This document shows, in pieces, positions 23,410 to 35,187 of a stretch of 64,000 nt of DNA. Location: the NCBI GenBank assembly GCA_014898415.1, contig RCTD01000005.1, positions 2,480,001 to 2,544,000 on the forward strand, written 5' to 3'. Under the pieces are notes generated by a model. It saw only the letters and a program-made list of their open reading frames with translations, searched no databases and had not been told where the DNA came from. The DNA is from Stromatinia cepivora (lineage: Eukaryota; Ascomycota; Leotiomycetes; Helotiales; Sclerotiniaceae). A program made the translations under genes and the position numbers. Every line of letters starts with the position of its first letter. The stretch's first letter is position 1.

Positions 23410-26083
23410 GGTTTGGATGTGGGATTGGGACCTTTTTTCGTGTTTTGGAATGGTGAGGGGATTTATGAGGGATTTGTGGCGTTTGGGCGGAGGACTAGAG
23501 AAGGGGAATGAAATGGAATGGAATGTTCAGGGTACTACTATTGACACTTCGGGCATTGCGATGGATGGATGCATGGATTAAGGGGAACTTTGGCGTTTTT
23601 TTGTCGGCTGCTATTTTAAGTAGATATAGGTATTATAGGACGAGGGAATCTGTATATGAAATGAATTAATACCGTCATTTACTTATTCATTCAGAGAGGG
23701 ATGTTACTATATAAAGTGATGGATACTCACCTAATGTTCACAGCAGAACATCAACGAAGAATGATATATAAGAGCTTATCTTATCCTTGGGTAAATTATT
23801 TAGTTTTTCGATGTTCTAAGGTTATTTAAGAGTATCTTGCATAGCTCAAAACCTTCGAGACAAGTTGGGGGTGTGGTTTGATTGCTTGTTCTTCATTTTG
23901 AGAGGAAATATGGAGGGCGAAGAGGCTGAGGTCGGGGTGAGGGTGATGGGGATTAGGGGTTCATTTATTGTGGTGGTGGTTGTGATGATGTATGATTATA
24001 TATGGTGCATGATAATGATAAAAGATTTCAATAATAGAAAAAATCAGTTGACAATAAATACAAATAAACCACACAACGCAAAATACAGAATCAAACAGGA
24101 ATACTTGAGAAAATATCCCCGTGGTCTGGAGAATAAACTCCATCTTGTGTGCGAGCTAACATTTGACTTTGTGACATCTTACGAGATCGCTAGAATTCCT
24201 TGTAGGTGCGCGTGATCTCTTAATGCATGTGGTTGGTTAGTTAGTTGTAAAATTGTAGGGGAGGGTGATGGATTGGTTTATATACTTTCCCGGGGGTCAT
24301 TTATAGATGAATTTCTAGAAAATGGGAGAAGTGGGTGGGGGGGGGAAGGGGAGAGGTTGAGAAATTAATGGTGAGATGGTGGGATGATAGTATGCATATA
24401 TATAGGGAATTAAATCCTAGTTCAATCAAGAATCACGCCTCATCATTTATAGAGATTAGATTCTTCCTGCTGGATTTGCATCGAGAACCTGATATAGGAG
24501 GGGGGAGGGTGGAGTTTTTTATGGGTGGAGGAAGGGGTGGTTGAAGGGGGGTAGGGTTGCGGATTGATGAGAATGCGAGTGCTCAGTTGGGAGAAGAAGG
24601 AAGAGGAGAGGAAATGGTATAGGTATGAGAAGCAGGAGGTAGAGATTCAAGGATTTGGAATTTTATAGTGATTGGTGTATATTGGTAAGAAGTTGGTTTG
24701 ATAATGAGAATGAGGCTTTAGATACTGATGATAAGGTAATTTATATTGATAGACAATAAAATAGGTAGAGAATAATTGATGGTGAAGAAGGCGCATAATT
24801 AATACATACGGTGAAAACTATATGAGCTATCATTCACACCTTAGCATATACTAGATATTTATTTTAAAGTTCCAGATGATTAATTGTTCGGCTTTTCCCT
24901 TTGTACTTACAGTAGGTAATTTTTGAATGGGACCGAGCATGGGAGTTTACCGGCGGCAAGCCAGATGGGAATAAAGGTAAAGATGATGAGTTGGGCAAAT
25001 GATAAAGAGCGAAGTAGATGATTTATAGTTCTATACATGTAAGTCTAGCAACAAACATGTTTCCCGGGCCAGTGGAATGGAAAAACAGTCAGAAGTGAAC
25101 AAGAAGTAGAAGAAAAAAAAATCATTGTATGGTTTTTGAGGGTATGGATGCTACGATGAAAAAGGGGATGTTTACTAAGCGAATTTTTGGATTTATTTCC
25201 TAGGTGATGGTATAAATAATGTTGCGCGGTAAGGTCAAAAATCGTATAAGTATAGGAATGTGTATGCAGGTTTTTCTGGGTTATTTATTCTATAGAACAA
25301 GTTGTAGCAGAGGGTAAGAGATGCAGTGAATCGAAAATAATGATTGGATGGGAATGTATTAATTCTTGTATCTAAGATTACATGTATCAGACTCAATAGA
25401 GTAGATTCCCTCAATGATATTTAAGGTTAGAATAGCGATCGAGTATTTGGGAGCGGTGTTAATAAATACAGAGATGGTGATTGATCATCGGGTAGCTAGG
25501 ACGACGATAAGGAGATCAAGTCCAGAGGTTTTGACCCGAGTATATAACTCACACGCAAACTCGCGACTGTGGCTACGAAGTGTTGAGATTTCCACTTTTC
25601 TAGTTCCCATACATAGCTATAGTTGCCGGTGTATCTCTTAGCGAGTGATTTATACCTAATATTTTATAACTCTGAAATTGGTGGACTGAGATACTCTGGG
25701 GTTGATGGATGGGAAGATAAACCTTAGACTGTTAGAAGGCAGGTATGGTGAGATAACACAGTTTAAGTGGATAATAGTTCGAAAAGATGTGAAAGGGGAG
25801 TTTCTATCGGTAGCTGTCGCATTAGCATCAATTGCTTTCTCCCTTTCTCGACATATAACCCGCTTCTTATCAGGAATTCTCACAGTATATGAAACCTAAG
25901 GCATGAAGAAGTTCTCTGCAGGAAGCTCCGGATACTAGGGCGCGACTAGCTTAACATTATTGAATGATTTTTGTAACTGTTTTGTATAGCTAGGAGCTTT
26001 GGGATATAATATAGAGCGTACGGCAATACTAGGAGGTAGCGGCAGTGGTTGGATGACGTGGTGAAGGTTTTGAGAGGAAGTGT

Positions 26084-26123
26084 GTCGATAGTGATACTGA
26101 CTGCAGTCAGTATCACTATCGAC
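26084..26123. repeat. 40-bp perfect palindrome without spacer
   Basis: The left half 26084-26103 is GTCGATAGTGATACTGACTG and the right half 26104-26123 is its exact reverse complement; the centre is CTGCAG. The base outside each arm does not pair. It is not part of any gene I can see. As DNA it could extrude a cruciform; as RNA it would form a 20-bp hairpin with almost no loop. Confidence 0.95.
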
Positions 26124-26960
26124 GGCTGGTTCCAGGGCTTATGGAGGACAAATCATTTCAACCGAATTAAACTTCATTCACTGTTGATAAATTGAAGGTT
26201 AATAGCTCTTCACCCTCCACCAAAACCGAGGGATGGTTGATAGTTTTACGTGATATTCTCTAATGATTAGTCGGCTGCGTTTATAGTCAACAGTTCATGA
26301 TGTGAAATATGCAAATTGCGGAAAAGTGGTAGAACATTCAAGTCTTCGGGTAAAGTTGTTTGGGAAAAAGTGGAAATACCAAGTCGATGCAGGATAAGTT
26401 TTCTAGAGGACAGCAAAATATCTCAAAAAGCAAGAGATTTAAATGAGAGTCTTTCGGTTGAGAAAATGGGGCCAGCTTTATGCAGATTACTAGTGACTTG
26501 TAAGGGTGGACATGGTAGATAAAAAAGAGCATGCTTAAGGTCAAATTAGAGCTCATAATTTTGATGTCTAGATTTGAGGCACTTGTAACGCTGGGTTTGG
26601 CTGTGAAAGCAAATGATGCTTAGAAATATTGAATGGGGTATGACAGAGTTTATATAGCGAAGAGGTCACAGATCCATGTACCAAAAGACAGTAGGCCCTT
26701 GAATCGTGGGGTAAAAATGTTAAGTGGCTAGCTAGTGTAGCATAGCTCCATCCATTCTGCAGGCAAGGATATAAAAAGATCCTCTTAACCGGGAATTGCG
26801 ATTGCCATTGATGGAACTCGGGAACTCGGCGATACTTGAAGATGGGTGATGTTCAAGCTAACTCGGAGGTTCAGACAGTAGTGCTTTTGATGGGGATGTA
26901 GAGACTTGGGGTTTCGCGGTGTAGCTGTTGTGTATATATAATTGATGGATGTGGACGGTT

Positions 26961-26977
26961 GGGGGGGGGGGGGGGGG
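26961..26977. repeat. Run of 17 G
   Basis: A homopolymer of 17 G in the gene-poor block. Its exact length may be uncertain in the assembly. Confidence 0.9.
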
Positions 26978-27533
26978 TGATTGCGGGCGGCATGAGTTGG
27001 GTTTTGATAATGAGAATAGTGAAGAACAGTGGAAATATGGATATGTCCCCGCTCTATTCTTTCCTTTCCTGATCACATTGCTAGCATTCCCTAAGGTATA
27101 AAAATGATCTTACATTGTAAAATATTGAATATTTATAGATTGGGTGTCAACGGTGCAAAAGATGGGCCAGGTAAGAAGTGAAAGTATGGTCTCTAATATT
27201 ATTGCCCTCTGACACAAGGTACAGAATCCTGCATGCGAGTTCTCCAATTCTTTGAAGCTGAGAAAACAATGGACAAAGAGGTAGCTCCGACGGTGATGCA
27301 TACAATTTAATTGATCGCAGTGGGTGAAAAATGATAATAACTCATAATTTCCATCATCCCAAATAGATCAGAAGTAAAAGAGAAAAAATTCCAAGGAAAA
27401 AATGGAAGCCTTTAGTATTACGCAAAAGAACTTTGGGATTTTCTCTCCGTCTTTATCGTCCTTGATCTTTGCGTATCGCCCTCGGAAGGAAGGATGATGT
27501 AGAAACAACACTTTAGTCTGAGAAATGGTTTGT

Positions 27534-28068
27534 TTATATTTCCCAGTTAATATGGAAGGGAGTCTTGACCCGCTTTAGGGCTCTGGGATATTTGCTTCCT
27601 CCTATTTGTGCCAAGTCAATAGTTATCTCTATACTGAAGCTTCTAGGAATGTAGAGCAAAGCACGTAGAACTAACGCATCTACCACCAATCTAGGAAGTA
27701 TAATGCTATCTGAAGCTTGCCCGTATCGTGCTACGCTAGCTATAATATTCCCAAGTTTTTCCTCTCCAGGAGGTATAAAATAACTTGCACTGTATAGAAT
27801 CGAATTCTTCAGATCTAGACAAGAGTTTGAGTCTGTTGATGCTGATGGTGAGGATAGAAAACAATTCTGCAGGCAAACGCTCGACAACTTCCTGAAGTTG
27901 GTTTGTTGTCACAGGGCGGGAAAGGAGTTTCGGTTCCAAGTGAGAAACATGTTTGCGCTGATATGGCGGTGACAGTGAAAAGATGGCAACGAAGGTAGAA
28001 CTAGGGACGATGAGAACCGTAGCGAAATAAAGAAAAAGAGTTCCCAAGTAGTTAGCCAATACATACAA
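27534..28068 (-). other. Two overlapping minus-strand frames, possible decayed gene
   Basis: The frame 28068-27736 begins with a hydrophobic segment (YLGTLFLYFATVLIVPSSTF) like an N-terminal anchor, then continues HLEPKLLSRPVTTNQLQEVV. An overlapping frame, 27887-27534, has protein-like text (LKNSILYSASYFIPPGEEKL). If both belonged to one protein a frameshift near 27850 or an intron would be required. I do not recognise a family. It may be a relic or chance. Confidence 0.2.
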
Positions 28069-28787
28069 CCATGCTTTAGGAAAGCTAAGTTCTATATGCA
28101 GCTCTCGAAAGGTGTACCATGGGATACAAAAGACCAGTCAGAAGAAGGACGTATATATCCTCTAGAAAACGATAAAACATGCCATTTGCTTATAGTGTTC
28201 AAGAAATATACACGTAGACATAGCTTCTGTAAAGGTTAAGCGTAGCCCAGGTCTAATCTTCATGGAAGCAGCTTTGAGAGCTTCAGTATCGCAAGATGTA
28301 AGCACAACAGGTAGGGACTTCTATAAATGAAGCGCTAATGATCCTGGCATGAGTCAAGAAATCGGCGACAGGTAAATAGACAGCATGCATGATTTGGAAT
28401 CGACAATATTATGAGAGGAGACGACTGACAGCAGGAATTGGATGTTTATCTAGCATTTGAAGAAAGTCGGTTTGCATGATTTTAGGTAATGAAATCACGA
28501 TAAGGAGAAATCCTACAAAAATAAACACAGAAATGAGTGAGAACACATACGTGCCGGGGCCTTCGCGTACTCAAATTTTGGGAGAAAAGGGAATGTGGGG
28601 TCGATAGTAGGTTGTATGTATAGTATTTTATCTCGCTAATGCGACTCAGAGTCGAGCGCACGATTAGGGGGTACCGATGATGAGATCGACATGTAAATGC
28701 CAAGTCCTAGACTTATCCTCCGTGACACATCTCTTCATACCAAATCTTCCGCTACTATTTCCGGTCTTCCTTTACATGCCGAATTCG

Positions 28788-30222
28788 TTACCGACTTTCT
28801 TCATACAAATATGGCTTCTCCCCTAGACTACAAACCCTATCACCTGCTCTCGCCTCCGCACTAAAACACAAATCATTAGTTCCCATCCGTCATAGAGCCC
28901 TTCCCCGTCATTTTACCATCCTCTATCCTCTACCTTCCAATCTCCCCATACACTACAAATGAAAGATAAAAACTCACTAGTCATAAGTGGCACAATGCCA
29001 ATTACTCCTATTATCCCAAATCGCCACATCATTCTTGCTCCACTTCCATCTAACTTGGGCATCATGATTTAAAGGCACCAAATTCTTTAACCATGGAAGT
29101 AAAAGATCTGATTCATCTTTTGTGAGAGGATGAAGACGTTTTGTGAATCCTTGGTTTATGAAGAGGGTTTTTTTACCGGTTACGGCTATTGGACGTTAGT
29201 AATGGACGGAATATGCCAGAGGAGTGAGTGGAATGGTAATCGAGAAATAAAAAAGTGAATGAAGGAGAGGATAAAGAAGATAGAAGCATGTGGAAGTAAC
29301 ATACGATTTGTCCCAACAACCGGATGAACGGCGCTCAACTCCTTTCCAATATTCAGAGGGCTTCCCCTCATATCCTCCCTAATATCCTGCCCCAACCTCC
29401 TCGCTTCCTCATGGAAAAAATTCGCATCATGCGTTGCCGTCAATCCCTCCAGCATCTCTTTCATCTTCGGACTTAAGCGCTCATAAATCTCATTTCCAGA
29501 AGCCCAAAGCGTGTCGCCGCCTGTTTCTGGCAAGGTATGAATTTTCAACATGGCGTAGTCGGAAGGCACTCGTTCGAATGTGATGTCGGCGTGCCAGCCG
29601 GTACTGGCAAATCGAGATACGTCGGAGAGTTGGTGGGTTAAACCGCCGCCTTTAGCTTGTTTGGAGGAGGAGATGACGGATATTTGGTCGCCTAGTTCGG
29701 AGGATTGTTCTGTGAGGGGATGGACGTGGAGGGTGGAGGACTCGGGCTGGGGAAACGTTAGATGATGGGGGAAATGGATTTGAGGAGGTAAGAGAAAGAT
29801 GGGATGTAGAATTTTATTAATGTAAACGGAGGGACCTACAGAACCAGCTGCCTTGGAAATTCGTTCAATGACAGCTTTCATTTGCTCAGGAGTAATATCT
29901 TGATTTCGGAAGAAGACCACACCACGACTGGAGACTAATCCCTCCCATCAATATTGCTTTCCATAAACCAAGAATATATGTCAAACATACTTGTTAATGC
30001 GAGATCATTGAATAATTCCTCAGGAATAGTCGGTGCAAGAAACTCCTTCAATTGAATCTTCTCATCAAACGCTCTTCCAATTACTGGTGTCAGATCCGAA
30101 TGTTCGTATTGATCCAATAATCCATTGTTTACTAAAGGTTTCGTACATCTTGTACGAGCTATCTCATCTTCATTCTCCAGAACTGGTTGCGCTTTAACAT
30201 TGATGAAGTCGGCGGAAGGCAT
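28788..30222 (-). CDS. TauD/TfdA-type Fe(II)/2-oxoglutarate dioxygenase
   Basis: Five exons, 30222-29991, 29934-29840, 29746-29305, 29185-28978 and 28860-28788, all phase-consistent, give 349 residues. The family line is clear: start MPSADFINVKAQPV, SSRGVVFFRNQDITPEQMK, PESSTLHVHPLTEQ, the iron ligands His-x-Asp in TGWHADITFE, KKTLFINQGFTKRLHPL around the 2-oxoglutarate region, and the distal His in NRSNWHCATYDY; the last small exon supplies GDRVCSLGEKPY with the conserved Arg. TauD enzymes oxidise sulfonates such as taurine, releasing sulfite; fungal members also act on other acids. The gene is divergent to a Dal5-type permease across 563 bp. Intron 4 (117 nt) begins right at the codon before an in-frame TAG, so a model without it would lose the last 24 residues. 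Substrate is inferred only. Confidence 0.9.
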
Positions 30223-30785
30223 AATGTTAACGTTGCTTAGAAACCTAAGAAAATATATATACAACCAAAAATCATGAAGCAGGAAAAGAGTAAATAAAAA
30301 GAAGAAAACATGCAGAGCCAGCAATAGTAAACTTTATCTGTCTATCAAAAAGTTCCCGAGGTACGAATAATTCAAATGCCATCATATCATAGGTAGGTGA
30401 TAGGTGTAGGTACCGGTACCTTTTTGTTGGCCAAGAACCCCGCAACGCGTAACACCCTGGTAAATATTCCCATTGCGTGATATGTCACCATCGAAATGTG
30501 ACCGAAATAAGGAAAAATAAGGAGAAATCACGGATTTGACATTTATATCTAGAAAGTCCTTCCGTTATGAAATGAGATATGATGATTGATTATGACTGTG
30601 TTGTCGTAAATTTTGTAAAGTTTGTAGGTAAGATAAGAATGGGATTGGCTTGGCTTGTCCCGATGCTATCGAGGTCGATTTGTTTCAATACTTAAGATGG
30701 GCGGCGGACACTGGTTGAATTGATTTTGTCAATATAATTCGACCTTTTGAGACACTTGCTCAATTGATTTCTTCCCATTGGCAAT
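30223..30785. promoter_or_regulatory. Bidirectional promoter between dioxygenase and permease
   Basis: A 563-bp divergent intergenic region. It contains several HGATAR-type GATA-factor sites on either strand: 30334-30339, 30342-30347, 30398-30403, 30631-30637 and 30666-30671, and a 14-bp perfect palindrome (AGGTACCGGTACCT) at 30408-30421. GATA sites are short and some will be chance; nitrogen or sulfur control of the pair is inference. Confidence 0.45.
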
Positions 30786-32720
30786 ATGGAGGATTTCAAA
30801 GACAATACATCGAGAAAGGTAGTCTCGGATACTGCATCACAAATCTCGGTGGCTCATGTTGGTCGTGAGAATTTGGCTGATGCACTTCCACCTCATGAAT
30901 CATATGAAGGAAGCCATCGATATGATCCAGCTGCTACATGGACGGAAGCAGAGGAGAGAAGAGTCGTTCGAAAGACTGATCTTTATCTTTTGCTGTGGAT
31001 TTGTGTCATGGTAAGTATTCTCCTTCCCTGATCGATATCTTGATTATTGATTCGGAATATAGTTCTTCGGATTGCAACTTGATAGAGGGAATTTATCCAA
31101 TGCTACAGCGGATAATCTTCTAAAGGATTTAAAGCTTACTACCGACGACTATAATAATGTAGGTTTCAATCTTTCCCCGACTTAGACGTTTGGTGGTTTC
31201 AGTACTTACAGTTTGATAGGGTACTACAATTCAATTGTTGTGCTTTCTCACAGCAGAATTTCCTGTTCAGTTCTTGACCAAGCGCTACGGCTTCAGATAT
31301 ATTCTTCCTATCATGATGATGCTTTGGGGCATCGTCTGTAAGTGAAATGGACCAGAACAAACCATGATTGGACTGAATAGCAATACTGATACTATCACAT
31401 TAGCATGGACTCAAGCCTGGATGCATGATCGTACATCCTTCTACATCACTCGTGCCCTAATTGGACTCTGTGAAGGTGGTTTCATTCCTGGTACCATCCT
31501 CTTTGCAACATACTTCTACAAGTCAAAGGAACTATCCGTTCGTCTTGCTTGTTTTTGGTCCACACTCAATATTGCCCGAGTCATTTCGGCGCTACTTGCT
31601 GCTGGGATCCTCACAATGAGGGGAGTGGGTGGTAAACCAGGATGGTTTTATTTGTTCCTGATTGAAGGACTTTTCACATTTTTGATTGGTGCTATTGTAA
31701 GCTTCGTCCCGTGCTCCTCAGTTTCGCTATGCTGGATTAATAAAAAAAAAATGCAGAGTATTTTGTATCTCCCTCAATCCCCGACGAAAACTTCCAGTGT
31801 TTTATGCCGCAGGTCTTGGTATACAGAGCGAGAGGAGATAATTATGGTGAATGTAAGTAATGAATTCCAGTAAAACACCTCGACACTAACAAAATAGCGT
31901 ATCCTACGTGACGATCCAGCTAAAGGGCTTACAGCATTGCAAGAACCAGCCACATTCAAAGATATTCGCGAAGCATGGAGTGACTCTTCCATGTGGGGTC
32001 TTTACTTCATCGGTTTGGTAGCATATATTCCTGCGACACCTGTTCAATCTTATATTACGCTCACATTAAGGCGTTTGGGATATACTACCTTCGACTCCAA
32101 CATGTTGACCATCCCATCTGCTGCCTTGCAAGTAATCACTATGCTTGTGCTCGCATATAGTAGTGATTTCTTTGATGAACGTACGTTTCATTGTATTTTC
32201 GGAGAATTCTGGATACTGCCGTTACTTACGGCACTCTTGACAATCCCTGATGGTGGGAGGGAATGGAGTAGATGGTCTTTGGTGACATTAATTTCTGGAT
32301 GTAAGTGATTGAACGGAATTCCCATGTCCCAAGTTCCAATTTACTGACTTCAACCCAGATCCTTACTTCCATCCAATCGTTTCTGCTTGGATTTCAGAAA
32401 ACACGTTCGACGTGAAGAAGCGCGCAATTACAGCGGCAACTTACAACGTTATTGTACAAGTCGGATCATTGATCGGTTCTCAAATCTACCGTTCATATGA
32501 TGCCCCATATTACAAACAAGGCAATAAGGTCCTGATTTCCATTTGCGCATTGTCGCTGGTGACATTTGTGACACAAAGACAGTACTTGATAGTGTTGAAC
32601 AAGAGAAAGGAGAAGGTTTGGGAACAAATGACGGCTGAGGAAAAGGCTGCATACCAAAACGACAGTGTAGCAAGAGAAAAAGATGGTAACAAAAGACTTG
32701 ACTTTAGGTTCAAGTATTGA
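30786..32720 (+). CDS. MFS permease, Dal5/allantoate (anion:cation symporter) family
   Basis: Seven exons, 30786-31010, 31063-31158, 31220-31337, 31404-31696, 31757-31852, 31898-32300 and 32359-32720, give 530 residues. Recognisable Dal5-family signatures are [14 protein letters not shown] after the first helix, [20 protein letters not shown], the [23 protein letters not shown] loop and the late [19 protein letters not shown] segment. About 12 hydrophobic helices are visible. This family imports carboxylates, ureides, vitamins, dipeptides or sulfonates through the plasma membrane. Its head-to-head neighbour is a TauD-type dioxygenase, which hints that the cargo could be a sulfonate. The ORF reads through several introns only partly, so the multi-exon model is required. 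Cargo remains inferred. Confidence 0.92.
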
Positions 32721-32973
32721 TCTCGAAATCAAGAAAGAGAGAGAGAGATGGACCGAATGAGATGGATGAGATGGATTAAAATGCAGTGTAATGAAGTCCT
32801 GTGAAGTACTGCAGCTGGCCAAATTCATGGTACAAAAATGAAATTCCTGGATGCCGCGATTGGAGTTCAATTACCTAAGGCAGGTACGAGTTAACCTACA
32901 TAGAGTTGTGTATTTCATAACTTTTCATAAATTATCCACTTTTGGTAAAATGTTAAAATAATCTTAATTGTTA

Positions 32974-33063
32974 TCAAACCAATCAAACCAATCAAACCAA
33001 TCAAACCAATCAAACCAATCAAACCAATCAAACCAATCAAACCAATCAAACCAATCAAACCAA
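32974..33063. repeat. Minisatellite, ten 9-bp units
   Basis: Ten perfect tandem copies of TCAAACCAA, followed by an A-rich tail to about 33090. On the minus strand the array is open and would read as repeated GLI, which is an artefact of the 9-bp period. It lies in the shared downstream/upstream region between the permease and the CDF gene. Confidence 0.95.
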
Positions 33064-33347
33064 TCAAAAAAAAATAAAAAAAATAAAAAAATCCATTATC
33101 TGATCTCTTGGAAAGCGGTGTAAGACTTTCACCAGATTTGAACCAGATCACTTCTCACCACCGACCAATGAAATTATCTTATAAGTTCCAAGTTAGTAAA
33201 TGTGGCTTGGCGATTAGATCCCTTTGGACAAATTATAGTGTCCCTCACCAATGTTGTTCAGTGCTTCAGCCTTCAGCAAGCCATGACAATCATGACAGCC
33301 ACCATGACAATCATGACAATGTACTCGAGTACGCTGTACGAGATACC

Positions 33348-33389
33348 TCATCACTCATCACTCATCACTCATCACTCATCGCTCATCGG
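33348..33389. repeat. Short tandem repeat, six 7-bp units
   Basis: Six copies of TCATCAC, the last two carrying G substitutions (TCATCGC, TCATCGG). About 240 bp upstream of the CDF transporter start. A second short duplication (CATGACAATCATGACA) lies just before it at about 33283-33320. Confidence 0.85.
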
Positions 33390-33623
33390 TGCTCATCCAT
33401 ATCCATATACTGACTTGTCTGCAAAGGGGAAAATGAGAATTCGATAAGACATTGCCCATCCGCCTGCGAAGTTTCCCTTCAGTCTTCCATTCGAGGTTCT
33501 CTCTCACAATCCTTTTCGTCCTACGCGATAAGGTACACCAAGTCTCGTGGCTTAAAAACTTTTGATAAAAGTAATTGGAAATAGAAAAATACGAAGATAA
33601 TCCGGGCTTACACTCATTCGCAG

Positions 33624-35187
33624 ATGGCATCTCCTACCAATACCAACAATGCGAATGGTAATAATCTCGACACAATGATCTCTTCTTCTGAAGCGTTATC
33701 CCCTACACCTACAGTTCTTACATCTCCTCTTCCAAATATTACTCCTATCATGTCCTATGATAGCCTCGAAACTGCATACAATGCAGATCCATATTCTCTT
33801 CTCAACTCCAAAAAGGAAGATGTAAGCATTGCCACGCTTCGCACACAACATCCTGATCAAAAACGAACACGAAATGTCAAAAAGATTAAGAGTTTTTACA
33901 ATAAACAGAATGCTTTGATCGATGCATATCTGGCGAGTAATAATGAAGAAGCTGCAGAGGTTGAAGATGGAATTCAAAATGGTGGAAAGATCAAATTCGC
34001 TATCTATGCTAGTTCTACGGTCAACTTTGGCTTGTTCATCATACAAGTCTTTGCCGCCGTCTCGACTGGAAGTTTGGCACTTTTCGCTACTGCTGCGGAT
34101 GCTTTTGTAAGTTTCCAAATTGGGAGCGGAGGCTACAGATGAGGACTAATTCCATGATTAGATGGATTTGGTGAGTTCTATAGTGATGTTAATCACTTCA
34201 CGGATAGCCGCCAAACCCAATATTACAAAGTTCCCGGTTGTGAGTAACGTCTTTTAGTAGAAAAAGAAATATTCTCATCTCACACTTTTCTTAGGGTCGC
34301 AAACGAGTCGAAACTGTGGGAATTATCCTCTTCTGCGCCCTTATGACTACAGTCTCCGTCGAATTGATTATCGAATCGGCTCGAAGCTTAGCTGATGGTC
34401 CAAAGGAAAACGAGACTCTCAAAACTATTCCCCTAGTCTGCGTGGGTGTTGCCATCTTTTCCAAGGCTGTCTTATTCGTATACTGCTTCACCCTACGCCG
34501 TTATCCAACCTGCGCAATCTTCATGTTGGATCATCGAAATGATATCGTGGTTAACAGTTTTGGATTGATTATGTCCATTGTGGGTACTAAGTATGCGAAA
34601 GTTTGGTTTTTGGATCCAGCTGGTGCTATCGCTATTGCATTCTTGATCTTGTTTTCATGGGCATCAACTGCTTTCGAACACATGTGGCTTTTAGTTGGCA
34701 AAAGTGCTCCACAAGAGTTCTTGAATAAGCTTGTATATGTTGCAGTTACACATGACTCTAGGATCTTGAAGATCGATACTGTAAGGAGGGACTTCTTTTC
34801 CGCTACTTAACTATGGCTAACCCCTGATATAGGCGAGAGCATATTCTGCTGGTGAGAAATACTATGTCGAAGTCGATATTATCATGAGACAAGAAGAAAC
34901 ATTGAAAGTCACGCATGATGTTTCCCAAACTCTACAAAGAAAACTTGAGGGTAAGTCTATCGTGCCATGATAATATCTTAAAGACGCTAACAAAAATAGG
35001 TTTGGCGGATGTTGAAAGAGCCTTTGTGCATGTCGATTACGATGATTTACACGATATATTCGAGGAACATAAGCCACTTTATGAAATTCAAGGACCTAAA
35101 GTTCCAATATATGAGCGTGTGAGAGAAAGGTTCAAGAGGCAACCCTTTGGAAGAGAAGGGAGTGATGTCGCGATCCCGACATCTTGA
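33624..35187 (+). CDS. Cation diffusion facilitator (CDF) metal transporter
   Basis: Five exons, 33624-34106, 34162-34239, 34295-34780, 34833-34950 and 35000-35187, give 450 residues. The N-terminal 115 residues are soluble. The membrane part shows both metal-binding motifs of the family: Asp-x3-Asp in ATAADAFMDLVSS (TM2) and His-x3-Asp in MLDHRNDIVVNSFGL (TM5), and the usual cytosolic C-terminal domain (YYVEVDIIMRQEETL, VERAFVHVDYDD). CDF proteins export or sequester Mn, Zn or Fe in exchange for protons; the DxxxD/HxxxD pattern, rather than HxxxD in both, is more often seen in Mn/Fe-type members. Exon 2 is only 78 nt and carries part of TM2, so skipping it would destroy the site. Metal specificity is inference. 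Confidence 0.93.

Larger units (their letters stand above)
23410..28787. other. Gene-poor block of about 5.4 kb
   Basis: I find no gene with family resemblance. Contents: G-rich low-complexity DNA at 23400-24650, AT-rich sequence to about 25300, a 40-bp perfect palindrome at 26084-26123, 17 consecutive G at 26961-26977, and two overlapping minus-strand frames at 27534-28068 listed separately. No tRNA or rRNA pattern was recognised. It could hold unannotated non-coding RNA or decayed repeats. Confidence 0.4.

Noticed and set aside
32915..33151. Open minus-strand frame with repeated GLI residues
   Set aside because: It is the translation of a stop-free 9-bp minisatellite; no real coding context.
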